Shown here piece after piece: positions 11,115 through 22,952 of a stretch of 64,000 nt of DNA. Below the pieces are notes generated by a model. That model worked only from the letters and a program-made list of their open reading frames with translations. It was not told the origin of the DNA and made no database searches. Source of the stretch: Stenocarpella maydis (taxonomy: Eukaryota > Ascomycota > Sordariomycetes > Diaporthales > Diaporthaceae); NCBI GenBank assembly GCA_002270565.1, contig NQMI01000007.1:372001-436000 (forward strand), written 5' to 3'. Each line of letters begins with the position of its first letter. The first letter of the stretch is position 1. A program made the translations under genes and the position numbers.

Positions 11115-13461
11115 TCATCGTAATTCGTGTTGCGTCTCCCTCTGCAACTCCGCCGCAGCAGCCTTCTCACTTTCCTTTCGCTCCTTCCTGTCCCTCTTCT
11201 CGCTGAGCCTCTTCTCCCTCCTCAGCTTCTTCTCCCGCCTCCACTGTATCCCGTACTTGCACTCGGCCCACAGGATCGGCATGAAGACGACACCCAGCAG
11301 CGCGAAGAAGGTGAAGCACCAGCCGGCCCCCATGCCCGAGATCATCAGGTCGATGACGGCGGTGGCGGCCGCGCCCATCTCGCACCGCACAAAGTTGTTG
11401 GCCGCGACCGCCGTGGCGGGGGCCTCGGGGCTGAGGTCGACGATGAGGGTGTTGAGGATGCCAAAGGAGCCCGTGATGCAGAGGCCGATGATGAAGTGCA
11501 GGCACAGCGGGGCGGCCACCGAGGGCCGCAGCTCGAGGACCCAGCCGTAAATGATGACGGCCACGATCCCCACGGCCACGAAGAAGTAGAGCGGCACGAT
11601 CCGGGCCCTCTCGATGGGGAAGTTTGACAGGTCGTCGCCGCGCTTCTTGTCGATGCTGAAGCCGATCCTCCGCGCAGTGCGGCGGTAGTACCAGTCCAGC
11701 ATGTATCCCTGGCCAATGGCCGCTGAGAAACAGCCTGCTCCATAGGGAAGGTAGCACAACCCTATCTCCAGGTCATCGTACCCATACTTCTCTTTGAACT
11801 GTGTGGATAGTGTTGCCACAGTAGTGATAAACATGAGGTAGAGCAGCGAGTTGTAGAAGATGACGAGGCCGACACCTTTGTCGAAGACAACCGCCAGGGC
11901 ACGCAGGGGATTGGGGAACCTGAGCTCTGGCTTCTCTCGCACGGTGCCGTCCTCGTTGAGTTGGACGGCGGTATTGTGTCCGCTACCGCCGCCTTCCTTC
12001 TCCTGTTTTCTCTGGCGTCGTTTCTGGGTCATCCAGGCGATGGCCGTCATGTTGAAGCCCGTAGGCTGCACTGAGCCATTGCCCACGATGGTACGGCATG
12101 TCTCCGGAACCATCAGCCCGTAGAGCACAAAAACGAGACAGGCGAAGATGAAGCAAAACCAGAAAATGGCACGCCAGCCGAGATATTGAGATAGCAAGCC
12201 GCCTATCACAGGCCTGTTTGGAGACATTTATTAGCACGTGTTCGAGAGAAGGCAGATCTATCAGTGCCCAAGAATTCCCCGCTTCTTGGGCACATCTCAA
12301 GCGTATGCACAAGAATAGCCGGCTGCGTGTGAGTTCAACCTACGATAATGATGGACCAACGTTGATGCCCGCACCAACAACACCCATATACTTGCCCCTC
12401 TCAGAGCTGGTAGCTATGTCAGCGACAACGGCATAGCCCAGGGCCAAGGTGCCGCTGCTGCCTCCGCTCTGGACCATACGGAGGATCAAGAGAGCGGCAA
12501 AATTGTTTTGCAGGGCAAGACCGAGGTTTGCTAGTTTCGAGAATGATTAGAGACCTTGAAGACCGGGAAACTCTGCTGGGCTGAAGCCTACCAACAATGT
12601 AGATGAGCAAACCAAGGATAAACGCCGGTCTCCTGCCGGCCATGTCGCCGTAGTCGCCAAACATTGTAGGTGCGATACCCTGGCCTGCAAGTCAGTACTG
12701 CGGATCATCCTCGATGCGATCGAGCCAAGAGGTGCCCGGAGCCAAGAGGTGCCCGGAGCCAAGGGCTGCCCACGGCCCACCGCCGTGGCTGACGAGCTCC
12801 CATGTACGTAAGTAAGACTGACCTGAAATATCATGTACGTCGTTAATGTGAGATTGATTAGGGTAATAGAGACGCCCAGGTCATGGGCGATCGGGTTCAG
12901 GGCCGGAAAATAAATATTCTAAGAGGCTGTCAGATAGAGCCGTCAAGGTTGAAGTACGATGATGGGGTGCCTCATACAGCTGTCATTGGTGAGATGAAAG
13001 ATGTGAGGGTCACAACGCCGATGATCCATTTCTTCATGCGACTCGAGAAGACAGCTAGCCATGGTACAAGTCAGTGAACTGCAACTCATAATACTTGCAT
13101 GGGTACAGAAAGGAGTAATGCGTGTCGAGTACGTAGATAAATAATATCATGCACGGGGAAGTGTTCGAGATGGAGCAGCCCCGAGGCCTCACCTACAGTA
13201 GACCGGGCCGCTAGTCACTCGCGTAACGGCTTCCGGGTCCGGCTCGGGGTCCTCAGTGTCGGAATTGCTCGGCGTCGCGCCTGTAAACCCCTTTGGGCAG
13301 CCTGCGGGTCTTTCCCCGGACAGATCAACGGCGGGATGGACAATGTGCCTGGGCGATGGACCCTGGCCTGCAGTCGCCTGGGCATCAAGGGCGGCTGCTG
13401 GTCGGTTGGGAGGAACGAGGGAGTGGCTCCCGTCCGGATCAGAAAGCCCAGCATTTGCCAT
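11115..13461 (-). CDS. MFS exporter, DHA1/QDR-like
   Basis: My model has six exons (13197-13461, 12978-13054, 12823-12918, 12592-12679, 12344-12530, 11115-12213) and gives 603 residues. The N-terminus is a long, Pro-rich, acidic cytosolic tail (MANAGLSDPDG...). Membrane landmarks run in order: WIIGVVTLTSFISPMTA (TM1), NIYFPALNPIAHDLGVS, QGIAPTMFGDYGDMAGRRP (the MFS loop 2-3 motif), GTLALGYAVVADIATSSERGK, then PVIGGLLSQYLGWRAIFWFC (motif C region). This matches fungal quinidine-resistance/dityrosine (Qdr/Dtr1-like) drug:H+ antiporters of the plasma membrane. The C-terminus is a strongly basic/acidic helix (RREKKLRREKRLSEKRDRKE). Every junction preserves phase with GT...AG. Intron 3 carries a 17-bp tandem repeat. 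An apparent Met at 12227 is intronic. The substrate is unknown. Confidence 0.88.
12722..12772. repeat. 17-bp tandem repeat, three copies, inside an intron
   Basis: The first two units (GAGCCAAGAGGTGCCCG) are identical and the third has diverged. The array sits in intron 3 of the MFS exporter gene. Confidence 0.85.
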
Positions 13462-15304
13462 GGCAAGAGGGCAGGGCAGGGCTTTGTTGGTCTCGACAGT
13501 GAGTGGAATAGAGCGAAAGCTGTTTCTGGCTACTCATGGGGCCGGAAGAGAGTCTATGTAAGGGGATCGAATCACTTGTTCGACAGGTCGGGGCCTAGGC
13601 CGGCAAGTCCCAGTAGAGTCCAGACTCTCGTGGGGATTAGATTATATCGGCAGTGAACAGGGCCAAAGCCGCGAGGAGAAGAGGACTGAGAGGCAGGAAG
13701 GCTGGGCGATTGGAAACAAAGGGAGTATTCGATGCGTAATAATGCACGAAGGCCAGGAGTAGAGGCAAGGGGCCCACCGTGAAAGGGCCGTATACCCGTT
13801 AGCTTCTCCATCACGGTCGAAGTCCGTCTGACCTCACCCTGAAAGGCCTGATCGGCGCCTGTTTTCTGGAGGAAACCCGAGGGCAAAACTGGTTCGCGAG
13901 AGCCCACATTTGTTGGGCGCGAGGCTTCGGCCAACTACCCGATGCGGTGGCAAGGGACCGAGCACGTTGCCGCCAGCGTGGGGTGGCCAGCGTGCCCCAA
14001 GAGATAAAAGCAGGTGGCCCAGCCCAGCCGGCCTTGCTGCTGGCCGCTGGCCGCTGGCCGCCTGTGCTGGTGTGGTTCCTTCATCCTCATGAGCCCCACG
14101 GTGGCAGATAGTCGTAGTCGCGGCCACGATTTGTGCCCTGTGGACCAAGCCTGCGACTCGGCTCTGGAGGACCCGCACAACGGCGGAGCGGTCTGATGCC
14201 GCAAGGGCTGTCCGGTATCGGCACCGTAGCCGACGGACGAATCGTGAACGGCGTTGCCGGACAACCGCTTCGGCACTTAGCCCTCGGCCGCTTCCTCCCT
14301 GCTGATCCAGGCTGTCGATCGCCAGTCGAAGCACCGAAGAGGAAGGAGGTGCAGAGAGAAGCCATTAATAAGGCTTGTTCTGCTGGCCGGCTCTGGCCAG
14401 GCTGCCTTAGTTCTCTGACTATACAGCAGACAGGTCTACCTTGTATCACGGCGGGTTGCCTCTGGTCACTTGCAACTTCAGAGTAGTAGTCGGGAGTGGC
14501 TGGGGAGAGGAGAACTCGAGACGGTTTTCAGATGATGCACATGTGCGCATTCTGATGGAGCACGAACCAAATCACCAACCCGTATCCGAACTTCATGCCA
14601 CAGACTGGAGCCTGTTTGAAGTTCCGAATCGCTCAACCTCTCCACGAGAAATGTCCACACTATCTGGAGCACTTGCCTTGTGGACATAGAGGCAAGCAAA
14701 GATGCTGCGAGTGTCGCATGGGCTAATGCATCTGGCCTCGCCGTTGTCACATGTGGTGTGGACAGTCTGAGTGGCCGAGCCCAAGCATGAGGGTGGTGGG
14801 CAGGGGTCAGAGTCCTATGCGCTCCAGACCTCGAGCTGATGATCGCAGATGGGCGTAAGTAATGATGCTGTGATCAATGCCGTGCCTATCATGTGTCAGA
14901 TGCAGGTTGTGGTCGAGACGCGGGTTCAAGGGGTAGATATGGAGTAGTCTACACTAATATGCGGGCTGGCGGGTTGACAGGCTGACAGGTTTACTCCGCA
15001 GTGGCTTTCGGAGCCGACGCGGCAGGCTTTAGACCGCAGATCCCTGAAGGGGGGAGGCTCGGGTTGTGGCTGGACCCACCGCCAAGCCACGCGCGACCTG
15101 CACTAACAGCGACAAGGTCTACGGCAAGCAGTTCGCAAGCTGGCTTCCGTCATTGGCAGGGGGGTCCTGTGGGGGGGCTTTGCTGTCCCCATCGCGGCTT
15201 GGTCAGGTCTGAAGTCTGCTTTGATCCCCCCAGCCACACCACGACTCTCTCCCTACTACGTACTCCAGTTCCTAGCCTCGCAGCACGCTCGGTAGAAACG
15301 CGAC
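13462..15304. other. Divergent intergenic region, 1.8 kb
   Basis: This is the promoter interval between the MFS exporter and the Ufe1-like gene. It holds GC-rich stretches, including a short direct repeat (CTGGCCGCTGGCCGCTGGCCG) near 14040. Several overlapping open frames occur on both strands (for example 13834-14334), but none has a recognisable product. Confidence 0.45.
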
Positions 15305-16408
15305 ATGGAGGTTACCGTCACCTTCAATGAGCTGCTCAAGGCGCGGTCGGCCTCTCCCGCCCGCGGCGCCCTGCCGGACCTCGACCGAGTCGACATTTAC
15401 CTCAAAGAAGCATCGGCAATCAATCGCGACATTGTCAACCTGCACAGCGAACTGTCGCACATCCGACAGGCCTACCTGTCCACCGCGGCCCCTCGCAAAA
15501 CGCAGCTTCGCAAGGGGCCCAAGGACACCAAGCCTATCTACCTGACCGACGCAGACCGCAATGCAGTCGACAAGATGGCCAAGGAGTCCCTGCAGCGCCT
15601 CAACCTGCGCATCCGCATCCTGGAGGACGACGAGGCCAAACGGCACGACGCGGCCATGAAGGACATCAACCGCAAATACGGGCGCGGCCTGCGGGCGCTG
15701 GCGGGGTGGGCTGCGGGCGGCGCGCTGGGACAGGGCGACGAGGACGGCGCAAGGAGCCCGGAGCACGCGGCCGCCATCCGGCTGGAGATGCAGCTGTTCG
15801 TGCACAAGGGGACCGTCATCGGCTACCTCAAGGAGAAGCTGAACGCCACGACCAAGCTGCAGGGCGCCATGATGGAGGCGAGGCTGGCGAGGGAGATGGA
15901 GAAGAACAGGAGCATACTCGCCAAGGCCAGCAGCTCACAGCTCCCGCCCTCGCTGGCCAGGGAGTTCGGGTTCGGCGACGCGGGCGGCTCGGGCCCGGCT
16001 CCTGCGGCACCCAGGCAGCCCGCGGCTGGGCTGCCCCTCGACGAGGAGTCGTCCAGGAGGAGGCAGGACGAGGACCTCGGCCTCACGGACGAGCAGAAGC
16101 AGATGTTTGAGAAGGACAACCAGGACATGCTCAGGCACTACAACACGGCGCTGGACAAGGTGAAGACGGTGGAGAAGTCCATCATGGAGATCGCGGAGCT
16201 GCAGCAGATGCTGGCCGACAACCTGACGGTGCAGTCGGCGCACATCGACCAGCTGGTGTCGGACGCGGAGAGGACAGAGGAGAATGTCGGAGGCGGAAAC
16301 AAGCAGCTCAAGAAGGCGACTCAGAGGAAGTTCAGCCAGGCGCGGGTGACGTTCTATGCGGCGAGCGCTCTGTGTACGGCCCTGGTGCTGTGGGACTTGA
16401 TAATATAG
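15305..16408 (+). CDS. UFE1: ER Qa-SNARE, syntaxin-18/Ufe1
   Basis: This is an intronless 367-residue protein. The N-terminus (TVTFNELLKARSASPARG) matches the syntaxin-18 N-terminal helical region. The middle has charged helices and an Ala/Gly/Pro linker. The SNARE motif runs about 285-345 (KSIMEIAELQQMLADNLTVQ), with the ionic-layer Gln in NLTVQSAHIDQL. A single C-terminal tail anchor follows (VTFYAASALCTALVLWDLII). Ufe1 is the ER target SNARE for Golgi-to-ER COPI vesicles, working with Sec20, Use1 and Sec22. Length and order fit the family. The ATG at 15305 is preceded by CGAC and starts the conserved block directly. Confidence 0.9.
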   Translation: MEVTVTFNELLKARSASPARGALPDLDRVDIYLKEASAINRDIVNLHSELSHIRQAYLSTAAPRKTQLRKGPKDTKPIYLTDADRNAVDKMAKESLQRLNLRIRILEDDEAKRHDAAMKDINRKYGRGLRALAGWAAGGALGQGDEDGARSPEHAAAIRLEMQLFVHKGTVIGYLKEKLNATTKLQGAMMEARLAREMEKNRSILAKASSSQLPPSLAREFGFGDAGGSGPAPAAPRQPAAGLPLDEESSRRRQDEDLGLTDEQKQMFEKDNQDMLRHYNTALDKVKTVEKSIMEIAELQQMLADNLTVQSAHIDQLVSDAERTEENVGGGNKQLKKATQRKFSQARVTFYAASALCTALVLWDLII

Positions 16409-17729
16409 GGCGATCTAGGCTCGACTTTCTGATGCGACGCAGCACCTAGTGCAGTGCCAACACCGAGGCCAATAGCATACCTAATTGTCTGTAACACCTA
16501 CCCAAGCATAGGCCTCGGGGATTGTGGCCAAACTGTATCTGCAGTTCCACCACGCAAGATATTATCGTGAGCTTTGAGACGCCAAACGAATATCCGACTG
16601 ACAACCAGCAAAGTAGTCGATCCAATAACGTGCTGCTCCCCGGTAAGCCGGCGAAGGGAGACCGAAGGGCCTTTTTACCTCGGGAACTCGGCGGGAGCGG
16701 ATGTGACCCTCCACGCCAGGCCAGACCCTCATCACATGCGTTTTTCTTGGGATTGACAAGGTTGATAGATAAAAGTGCACGCATAATCCTCGACTGGGCG
16801 AAAGGAAGTCTACCCATACTTGAACACTGTCGTTCCTCTCGTCCGTACACCTGCGACTTGCCCATTTTGATCTAAACCCGGGTGCGGCATTTTATCTCGC
16901 CCTTGAGTGTCCCGCCCGCTCGTATGATTATACCGCTTATACCAGGGAACCCTCTGGCCGCTGCGGATCCCACCCGTGCCAAGTGACGCGGACCTCGTAC
17001 AATATTCTTACACACTGCATGCATGGTGCAGTGGGCACCTGGTCAACTGGTCTACCTCTTACATCACCGCCCTTCGTCCCGCCCTGGCGCGCTGGAGTTT
17101 ACTAGGCAAGGTCGGGGAGAGACATTCAAAACATAGCCGGACGGGGAACCTGCACGCTTCGAAACGGCATTGGCGCGCATACAAAGGGTCTCGGCTATCT
17201 TATCCATAATTGCTGCCTTGTGGTCATACTGGTCATACCGGGGGCCCCCCCTCTGGGAGTCGAATCATCTCATAGCAGGCAGACTGCGGGAAAAAGCCAA
17301 CACGGGTTTCCTGGCTGGATTCCTTTTTTTTTTTTTCTTCTTCTTTGCTGTTATAACAACAGTGTTGGATAATACGAATCGGCCAATAGGCCAACAGGGC
17401 CCCTGTCCCGCGCCAATAGCCCAGCCCCCTGTTACCCCAGACGGCCCAGAGTCCCAGACGGACGAGAGTGCCCCTCTGGCCCGCGCCCCTCCTGGCCCTC
17501 CTGGACCCCTCCTCAGCTTCGGGGAGTCCCAACCCAACAGCAGCTGATAGCCTCCCGCGAATACATGCAAGCAGCGAGCATATTGCCCGTGCTACCTCCC
17601 TGTCGACCAAGTGAGTACCTGACTGCCTGCATAGCCAAGCTGTCTAGGTTATCCCCCCTGGGCTCCCACGGTCTTGTTTCTCCCTGGTCCAGCTCAATAA
17701 CAAGCCGTCCCTCTCCTCCCTCACATAGG
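16409..17729. other. Intergenic
   Basis: This is the Ufe1 3' flank and the promoter/leader of the aspartate aminotransferase gene. A T13 run lies at 17334-17346, followed by CTT repeats. A GTGAGT and a later CAG near 17610-17695 could mark a leader intron. No separate gene is supported. Confidence 0.5.
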
Positions 17730-19397
17730 ATGCCTTCCTCGCCAAACAACACTTACAACACAAACAACTCGCCCACCAACCCCACCGACAGGATACGCAG
17801 CATCGCCAACCAGATGTCATCCCCGGCACTCACAACCAGCTTCCCGGCTGATGCCGTTCCTCAGGCGCCGGAGGACCCTCTGTTTGGTCTGATGGCAGCT
17901 TACAGGGCGGACACGAGCCCGGACAAGGTTGATCTGGTGGGTCGAACCGCCTCTCCCACTCCCTCTGGAGCTTGACGTTATGACGTCTTCCACGCTCGGT
18001 ATCGGGGCTGTTCAGCTAACCGCGCCCCCCGTCGCCAGGGAATCGGGGCGTACCGTGACGATAACGCAAAGCCATGGGTCCTGCCAGTCGTCAAGAAGGT
18101 GAGCGAGGACGAGCCGGCGGTTTATATAGCCGACAATCCCAGCACTGCACCTGCTTCATGCACGCCTGCGTGGCATCTGCAACCTCGCAATCGGCTTGCA
18201 TCCGTTCTGGGGCTCCCCTCCATCTTCCCCGCTACCCCGGATCCAGATCACCCCAGGCTCCCAACACAGAACGTGATCATCAGACCACTTTGCTAACATC
18301 ACTTTTTTCTCTGCCGCGTCCAGGCCGACGACATCATCCGCAATGACCCCGACCTGAACCACGAATACCTGCCCATCGCAGGCCTCGCCTCCTTCACCGC
18401 CAAGGCCCGCGACCTCGTGCTCGGCCCATCGTCCGCCGCCGTCGCCGAGAAGCGCGTCACCTCCGTCCAGACCATCTCCGGCACCGGCGCCTGCCACCTG
18501 GGCGCCCTCTTCCTCGCCCGCTTCTACAAGGGCAACCGAACCGTCTACCTCTCCAACCCGACATGGGCCAACCACAACCAGATCTTCACCAACGTGGGCC
18601 TGCCCCTCGCCACCTACCCCTACTTTGACAAGAAGACCAAGGGCCTCGACTTCGAGGGCATGAAGAAGGCCATCTCCGACGCCCCCGACCGCAGCATCAT
18701 CCTCCTGCACGCCTGCGCCCACAACCCCACGGGCGTCGACCCCACCGAGCAGCAGTGGCGCGAGATCGCCGGCGTCATCCGCTCAAAGAACCACTTCCCC
18801 TTCTTCGACACCGCCTACCAGGGCTTCGCCTCGGGCGACCTGGACCGCGACGCCGGCGCGATCCGGTACTTTGTCGAGCAGGGCTTCGAGCTGCTGGTCG
18901 CCCAGTCCTTCGCCAAGAACTTTGGCCTCTACGGCGAGCGCGCGGGCTGCTTCCACTTCGTCACGGCCCCCACGGGCCCCTCCGCCTCCGAGACCGTCGC
19001 CCGCGTCGCCTCGCAGCTGGCTGTCCTGCAGCGCTCAGAGATTAGCAACCCGCCCATCTACGGCGCCCGCGTCGCCTCCACCGTCCTCAACGACGAAGCG
19101 CTCTTCGCAGAGTGGAAGGATAACCTGCGCACCATGAGCGGCAGGATCATCAGCATGCGCGAGGCCCTCCGGGCAAAACTCGAGGAGCTCGGCACCCCGG
19201 GCACCTGGAACCACATCACCGACCAGATCGGCATGTTCAGCTTCACCGGCCTGACCGAGGCCCAGGTCCTCAAGCTGCGGCAGGATTTCCACGTCTACAT
19301 GACCAAGAACGGCCGCATCAGCATGGCCGGCCTGAACACGAGGAACGTCGAGTACTTTGCCAAGGCCGTGGACAAGGTCGTGAGGGATTCTTCATAG
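17730..19397 (+). CDS. Aspartate aminotransferase
   Basis: Three exons (17730-17936, 18039-18098, 18324-19397) give 446 residues. This is a PLP-dependent class I aminotransferase swapping amino groups between aspartate and 2-oxoglutarate. It links the TCA cycle, the malate-aspartate shuttle and amino-acid synthesis. Visible landmarks are EDPLFGLMAAYRAD, GIGAYRDDNAKPWVLPVVKK, ISGTGACHLGA, HACAHNPTGVDPT, the Asp in FPFFDTAYQGFASGD and the Schiff-base Lys in SFAKNFGLYGER. MAGLNTRNVEYFAKA closes the small domain. The N-terminus carries about 45 extra Ser/Thr/Asn-rich residues with a second Met (MSSPALTTSF). Cytosolic and mitochondrial starts are therefore hard to separate: the body resembles the cytosolic isoform, and the extension is a weak presequence. 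Both junctions keep phase 0. Confidence 0.92.
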
Positions 19398-19799
19398 TTG
19401 TTAGTGTGTCACGGGAGGGCGCACCGTGTGGCGGACGGTTCGACAAGATGCGGTGGGTAGAGAAAAGAACGCATTGAGAAAGAGGATGATACTCCATAGT
19501 TGAAGCTGTTTAGAATGCTGGATGCTAACCCCACCTCGTGTTATTTGCAAGGAATGCATACTTTTGTACATGCTTGTGTCCTTATTGCACCCGCCCGTGC
19601 CCCAATGTCCTCGGATGCCGAGAGATGTAGCCACAGCCGCCAACGCCGCCGCTCGTAATGATATTTTCAAAACTGACATGCGATGCATGTCATGCAAATG
19701 TGCAACTTTGCAACGCCTGATGGTTGAGGTGAGCCAGAAGTCGCCCAAAAAGAATGAGGAAAACATGCGGCCTTGCCTATGTATGTGTGCCTAGTCAGG
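19398..19799. other. Intergenic, convergent 3' ends
   Basis: This is the 3' flank of the aminotransferase and the zinc-knuckle gene. Nothing else is seen. Confidence 0.5.
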
Positions 19800-22185
19800 T
19801 CACCAACGGCGGCTGAGACAGTTGTCAGCAAATCGCTCCTCAACGCTGCAACGCCAGGAGAGGGACGGGACCAAACTTACCCAAAGGCGTCATTAAGCTT
19901 TACCTGCCGCTTCTTCATCGTCAGCTTGGCCGGAGCAGCCTTCTTCTTCGCCTTGGGCCTCTCCAGGCCCAGAAGCTCGTACTCGAGGTCCGACAGGTCC
20001 GCCGAATCGACATCGCTGGCGGCGGCGGGGATGGGGCTCGGCGAGCGCGTCCGCGCCCGCGCCTTGGCGTATGACGGGGACCACTTGCGCGGGGTCGTGT
20101 CGTCGCGGCTCTGGTCGCGACTAGGACCGCGATCATCGCGGCCGCGGCGCGAGGGCGGCGGGGACAGGCGCCTGCTGCGGCTCCTCTCGCGATAGGCCTT
20201 GCCCCTGTCGCCCGAGTATCCGCTCTGGTAGCCCGAGTCGAAGCGCTGTGTCGAGTCGAAGGGGGTGAAGTGGCCTTTGCTGTTCGAGTCTTCCTGCTGG
20301 AGGCGATACCCGCCGGGCGAGCGAGAATAACGGCCTCTGGACTCAGGGCGGCCGGCCTCGTCCGGCTGCGGAGACCAAGGATCAAGGCTGACATTAATGT
20401 TTGTACCCTTCGCCGGTGAGCGTGACCGTGGGCGCGGTGACATGGGTCGTGGTGGTAGACTGTGCACGATTCTCTCGGGCTGGACCTTGAGACGCTTGGT
20501 GTCCCTTGGACTCCGGTTACGATTCTCATAGCCTCTTTTGCCATTAGTTGACTCGGAGACGGATTGTCCGGTTTTGCCCGGACTCCCAGCGTGATGGGGT
20601 ATGCGAGGGCTGACGACATCATTCAGGCTTGGATCGCTAGGTCCCCGCGGAACAACCTGCCTGCCAGCCAAGGACGTAGGCTCGACCCTGCGGGAGAAAT
20701 GATAGGTGAAATATTCGTGGCTTGCTCCCGGGAAGCGAATGACGACCATATCACGTCGGTACCGGAAAATAGGATCTTGTTTGACCTTGGGCCAAAACTT
20801 GGATTCCCGTATCGACAACGTCAACGAGCCTGGGCTTTCCGGGTCGCAGAATGCGGACTTGACGCACTTGGCATTATATGCCGGAGGTATGGTTGGCTCG
20901 TCGCTCCAATCTGCTGCAAGTGGCTTTCCCACAGGGTCGGCCGGCTTTGTCTCCAACTCAACGAAGGCCTTCTCCAGGTCCCAAGAGAATTCGTCGTCAG
21001 GCTCTAGGTCTTTCTCCTGAGCCCTCACATCGTCATTCCGTGGCGTCGTCCTCACGCCGTCCTCCCTCTTTTCGCTATCAAGCCTGGGAGTCCGCTGGCG
21101 AGAATGAGATGAGGAACGCGTACTTGGCCGTTGATGCCGGCGATCACGACCACGCTGTTGTCTGTCGTTGCCCCTGCCGGGCTGCTTATTCCTACCACCC
21201 TTGTCTCGGTCATTGCGCCGATCGCGGTGGTCTCTGTGGCGCGGGTGGTGGTGGCTAGGAGGGTTCTGGTGCCAACTTTGACTGGGCGGTGGGTATGAGG
21301 TTGGGTATGGCGCCTGAGGTTCATAGCCGGATGAGTACGGTACTGGTGGATAGGAAGCTGGAGGAGGCGGCGGGAGACTCGGGGGAACTCCTGGCGGAAG
21401 ACCAGGAGCAGAGCCGCCGTAGGCGGGCGGATAGCTGGCAGGAGGCGGTGCTGGAGGAGGGGGTCCATGGAAGCCGGGTGGAGGAGGGCCGTTGTATGCC
21501 GGATTTTGTGGCTGATACGGCGGGGCATAAGAGGGCGGCCCGTACGGACCGGGAGGGGCGTATGACTGTGGAGGGGCCGGCGGGGGGAACGAAGGCTGCC
21601 CGTATTGTCCATAGCCCGGGCCGGGAGCCGGGGGAGGAGGGACCGGGGGCCCGTGGACACCTGGCGGCGGGTTCACATTTGGGTACGGGGGTGGGTACGA
21701 CGGTACGCCCTGGGGCGGCGGAGGGTAAGGTGCAGGCGGCTGTTGTGCGTACGTGTTGGGAGGCTGGGCTGGCGGAGGATAAGGGCCGCCGGGAGGCCCC
21801 CATGGGTTTTGCGGAGGCGGAGGAGGATATTGGGGGGGAGGCGGGCCATATCGAGTTATCACCAGTCCCTTGCTAGACCGGTTACTCGGGGAGCCTTGCC
21901 CACCATGACTGTGCATGCTCTTGGCCGCTTGTCGCTGGCGAAAGGCCTCTGCGCCGCTGCATCGACCGTTAGCCGTGCGGGAGGACGGGGTCACGCGGCT
22001 GGCTGAAGAGCAAGGGCCGCGCCTCGGGGGGCGGGCTGAGGCTGGGAGACAAAAGGGAAAGCAACCTACTGCGGCTCCTTGCGCGTCGGTTCAGGACATG
22101 CGTAGGCAAAGTGAAGCTGGCTACCGCAATTGAAGCAGCCACCCTCGGTCTTTGGAGTGTCAAAACCTGGCGGACGATCGCCCAT
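19800..22185 (-). CDS. Proline-rich CCHC zinc-knuckle protein
   Basis: Three exons (22070-22185, 19881-21956, 19800-19812) give 734 residues. Exon 1 holds one CCHC zinc knuckle, CFNCGSQLHFAYAC (C-x2-C-x4-H-x4-C), near residues 17-30. A long Pro/Tyr/Gly-rich low-complexity stretch follows (PPPPPASYPPVPYSSGYE), then Arg/His/Asp-rich segments (HHHPRHRDHRDRRNDRDK). A folded-looking block (SIRESKFWPKVKQDPIFRY) comes next. SR-like repeats occupy the C-terminal third, and a basic end follows (KKKAAPAKLTMKKRQVKLNDAFG). The layout fits a nuclear RNA-binding protein, but the exact role is unknown. The exon 1/2 junction needs CA|GTAGGT and the acceptor TGCAG before CGGCGCAG. I infer a final 13-nt exon coding the last residues RRW (see findings); without it the protein stops after AFG. 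Confidence 0.8.
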
Positions 22186-22618
22186 GTTGCGCCGACATGA
22201 GTGAGGGAGTGGCTGAGAAGAGCAGCGGCGGCGTGGCGAGACAGGAGGGATGATCAAGAGTGCGCGCCGCGACCCGTACTCATGCCCAGAATGCGCTACA
22301 CGTGAATCGTACTTGGCATGTGAGAGACAGGACCGATGAGAGACGGATGGAGAGGGGATCAAGCACTGGAGTGGATCCTGGCCTCGAGGAACGGGGGATG
22401 ACAGCAGCAGCAAGACCGGCGGTGGGTGCAGAGGTTTCGCGGGTGCTGACGGCGAAGACGGCTAGATAAGACGGCCTGGGGGATTGAGGACGACAGCACT
22501 GTGGGGAAGGCCAGCGGCGGTGCACAGCAGCACAGGGAGAGCAGGCCGGCCGGGCGAGGGTCCGGAGGAAAGGATGAGGAGCGGAACGGTGGCGGTGCCG
22601 TGTAATGCGGTATGTTAC

Positions 22619-22642
22619 GGTGCGGGTGCGGGTGCGGGTGCG
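22619..22642. repeat. (GGTGCG)4 hexanucleotide repeat
   Basis: Four perfect GGTGCG units lie in the promoter region of the zinc-knuckle gene. Confidence 0.8.
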
Positions 22643-22920
22643 GTTTTGGTGATGTTGAGGGTTTGCGGCAAGGAAAGGTATATGCGCTGCCAGCCGAGGA
22701 TCAAACAGTGAGTGGCCTGGACTCCGACCGTGCGCAACCCCAGCTGCCCTCCTCTCTCTCGGCTCTGACGTGCTGACGCGCTCAGCTGCGTGTAGCCTGC
22801 CCCAGAGAGCCGGCAAGCCACGCCGAGACAAGGTCGCGAGACAAACAAATGATTACAGAGGGAGTCAGTCGACTGGACTAGTTGAGGCAAGGAAGAGAGG
22901 TCGCTGTCTGTCCCGTGGAT

Positions 22921-22952
22921 GGTGGTGCTGGTGCTGGTGCTGGCGCTGGCGG
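22921..22952. repeat. GGTGCT-type short repeat
   Basis: Imperfect GGTGCT/GGCGCT hexamers in tandem, intergenic. Confidence 0.7.

Noticed and set aside
11115..12227. MFS gene starting at an apparent Met (MSPNRP...) at 12227
   Set aside because: The Met lies inside an intron. The exon begins at 12213 after AAACAG and continues SPVIGG from the upstream exon in phase.
13834..14449. Overlapping frames on both strands in the MFS/Ufe1 gap
   Set aside because: Arg/Pro/Ala-rich with no family resemblance and mutual overlap; typical GC-rich chance frames.
21289..21876. 195-residue plus-strand frame opposite the zinc-knuckle gene
   Set aside because: It is the complement of Pro-rich codons, giving Gly/Arg/Glu-rich shadow translation.
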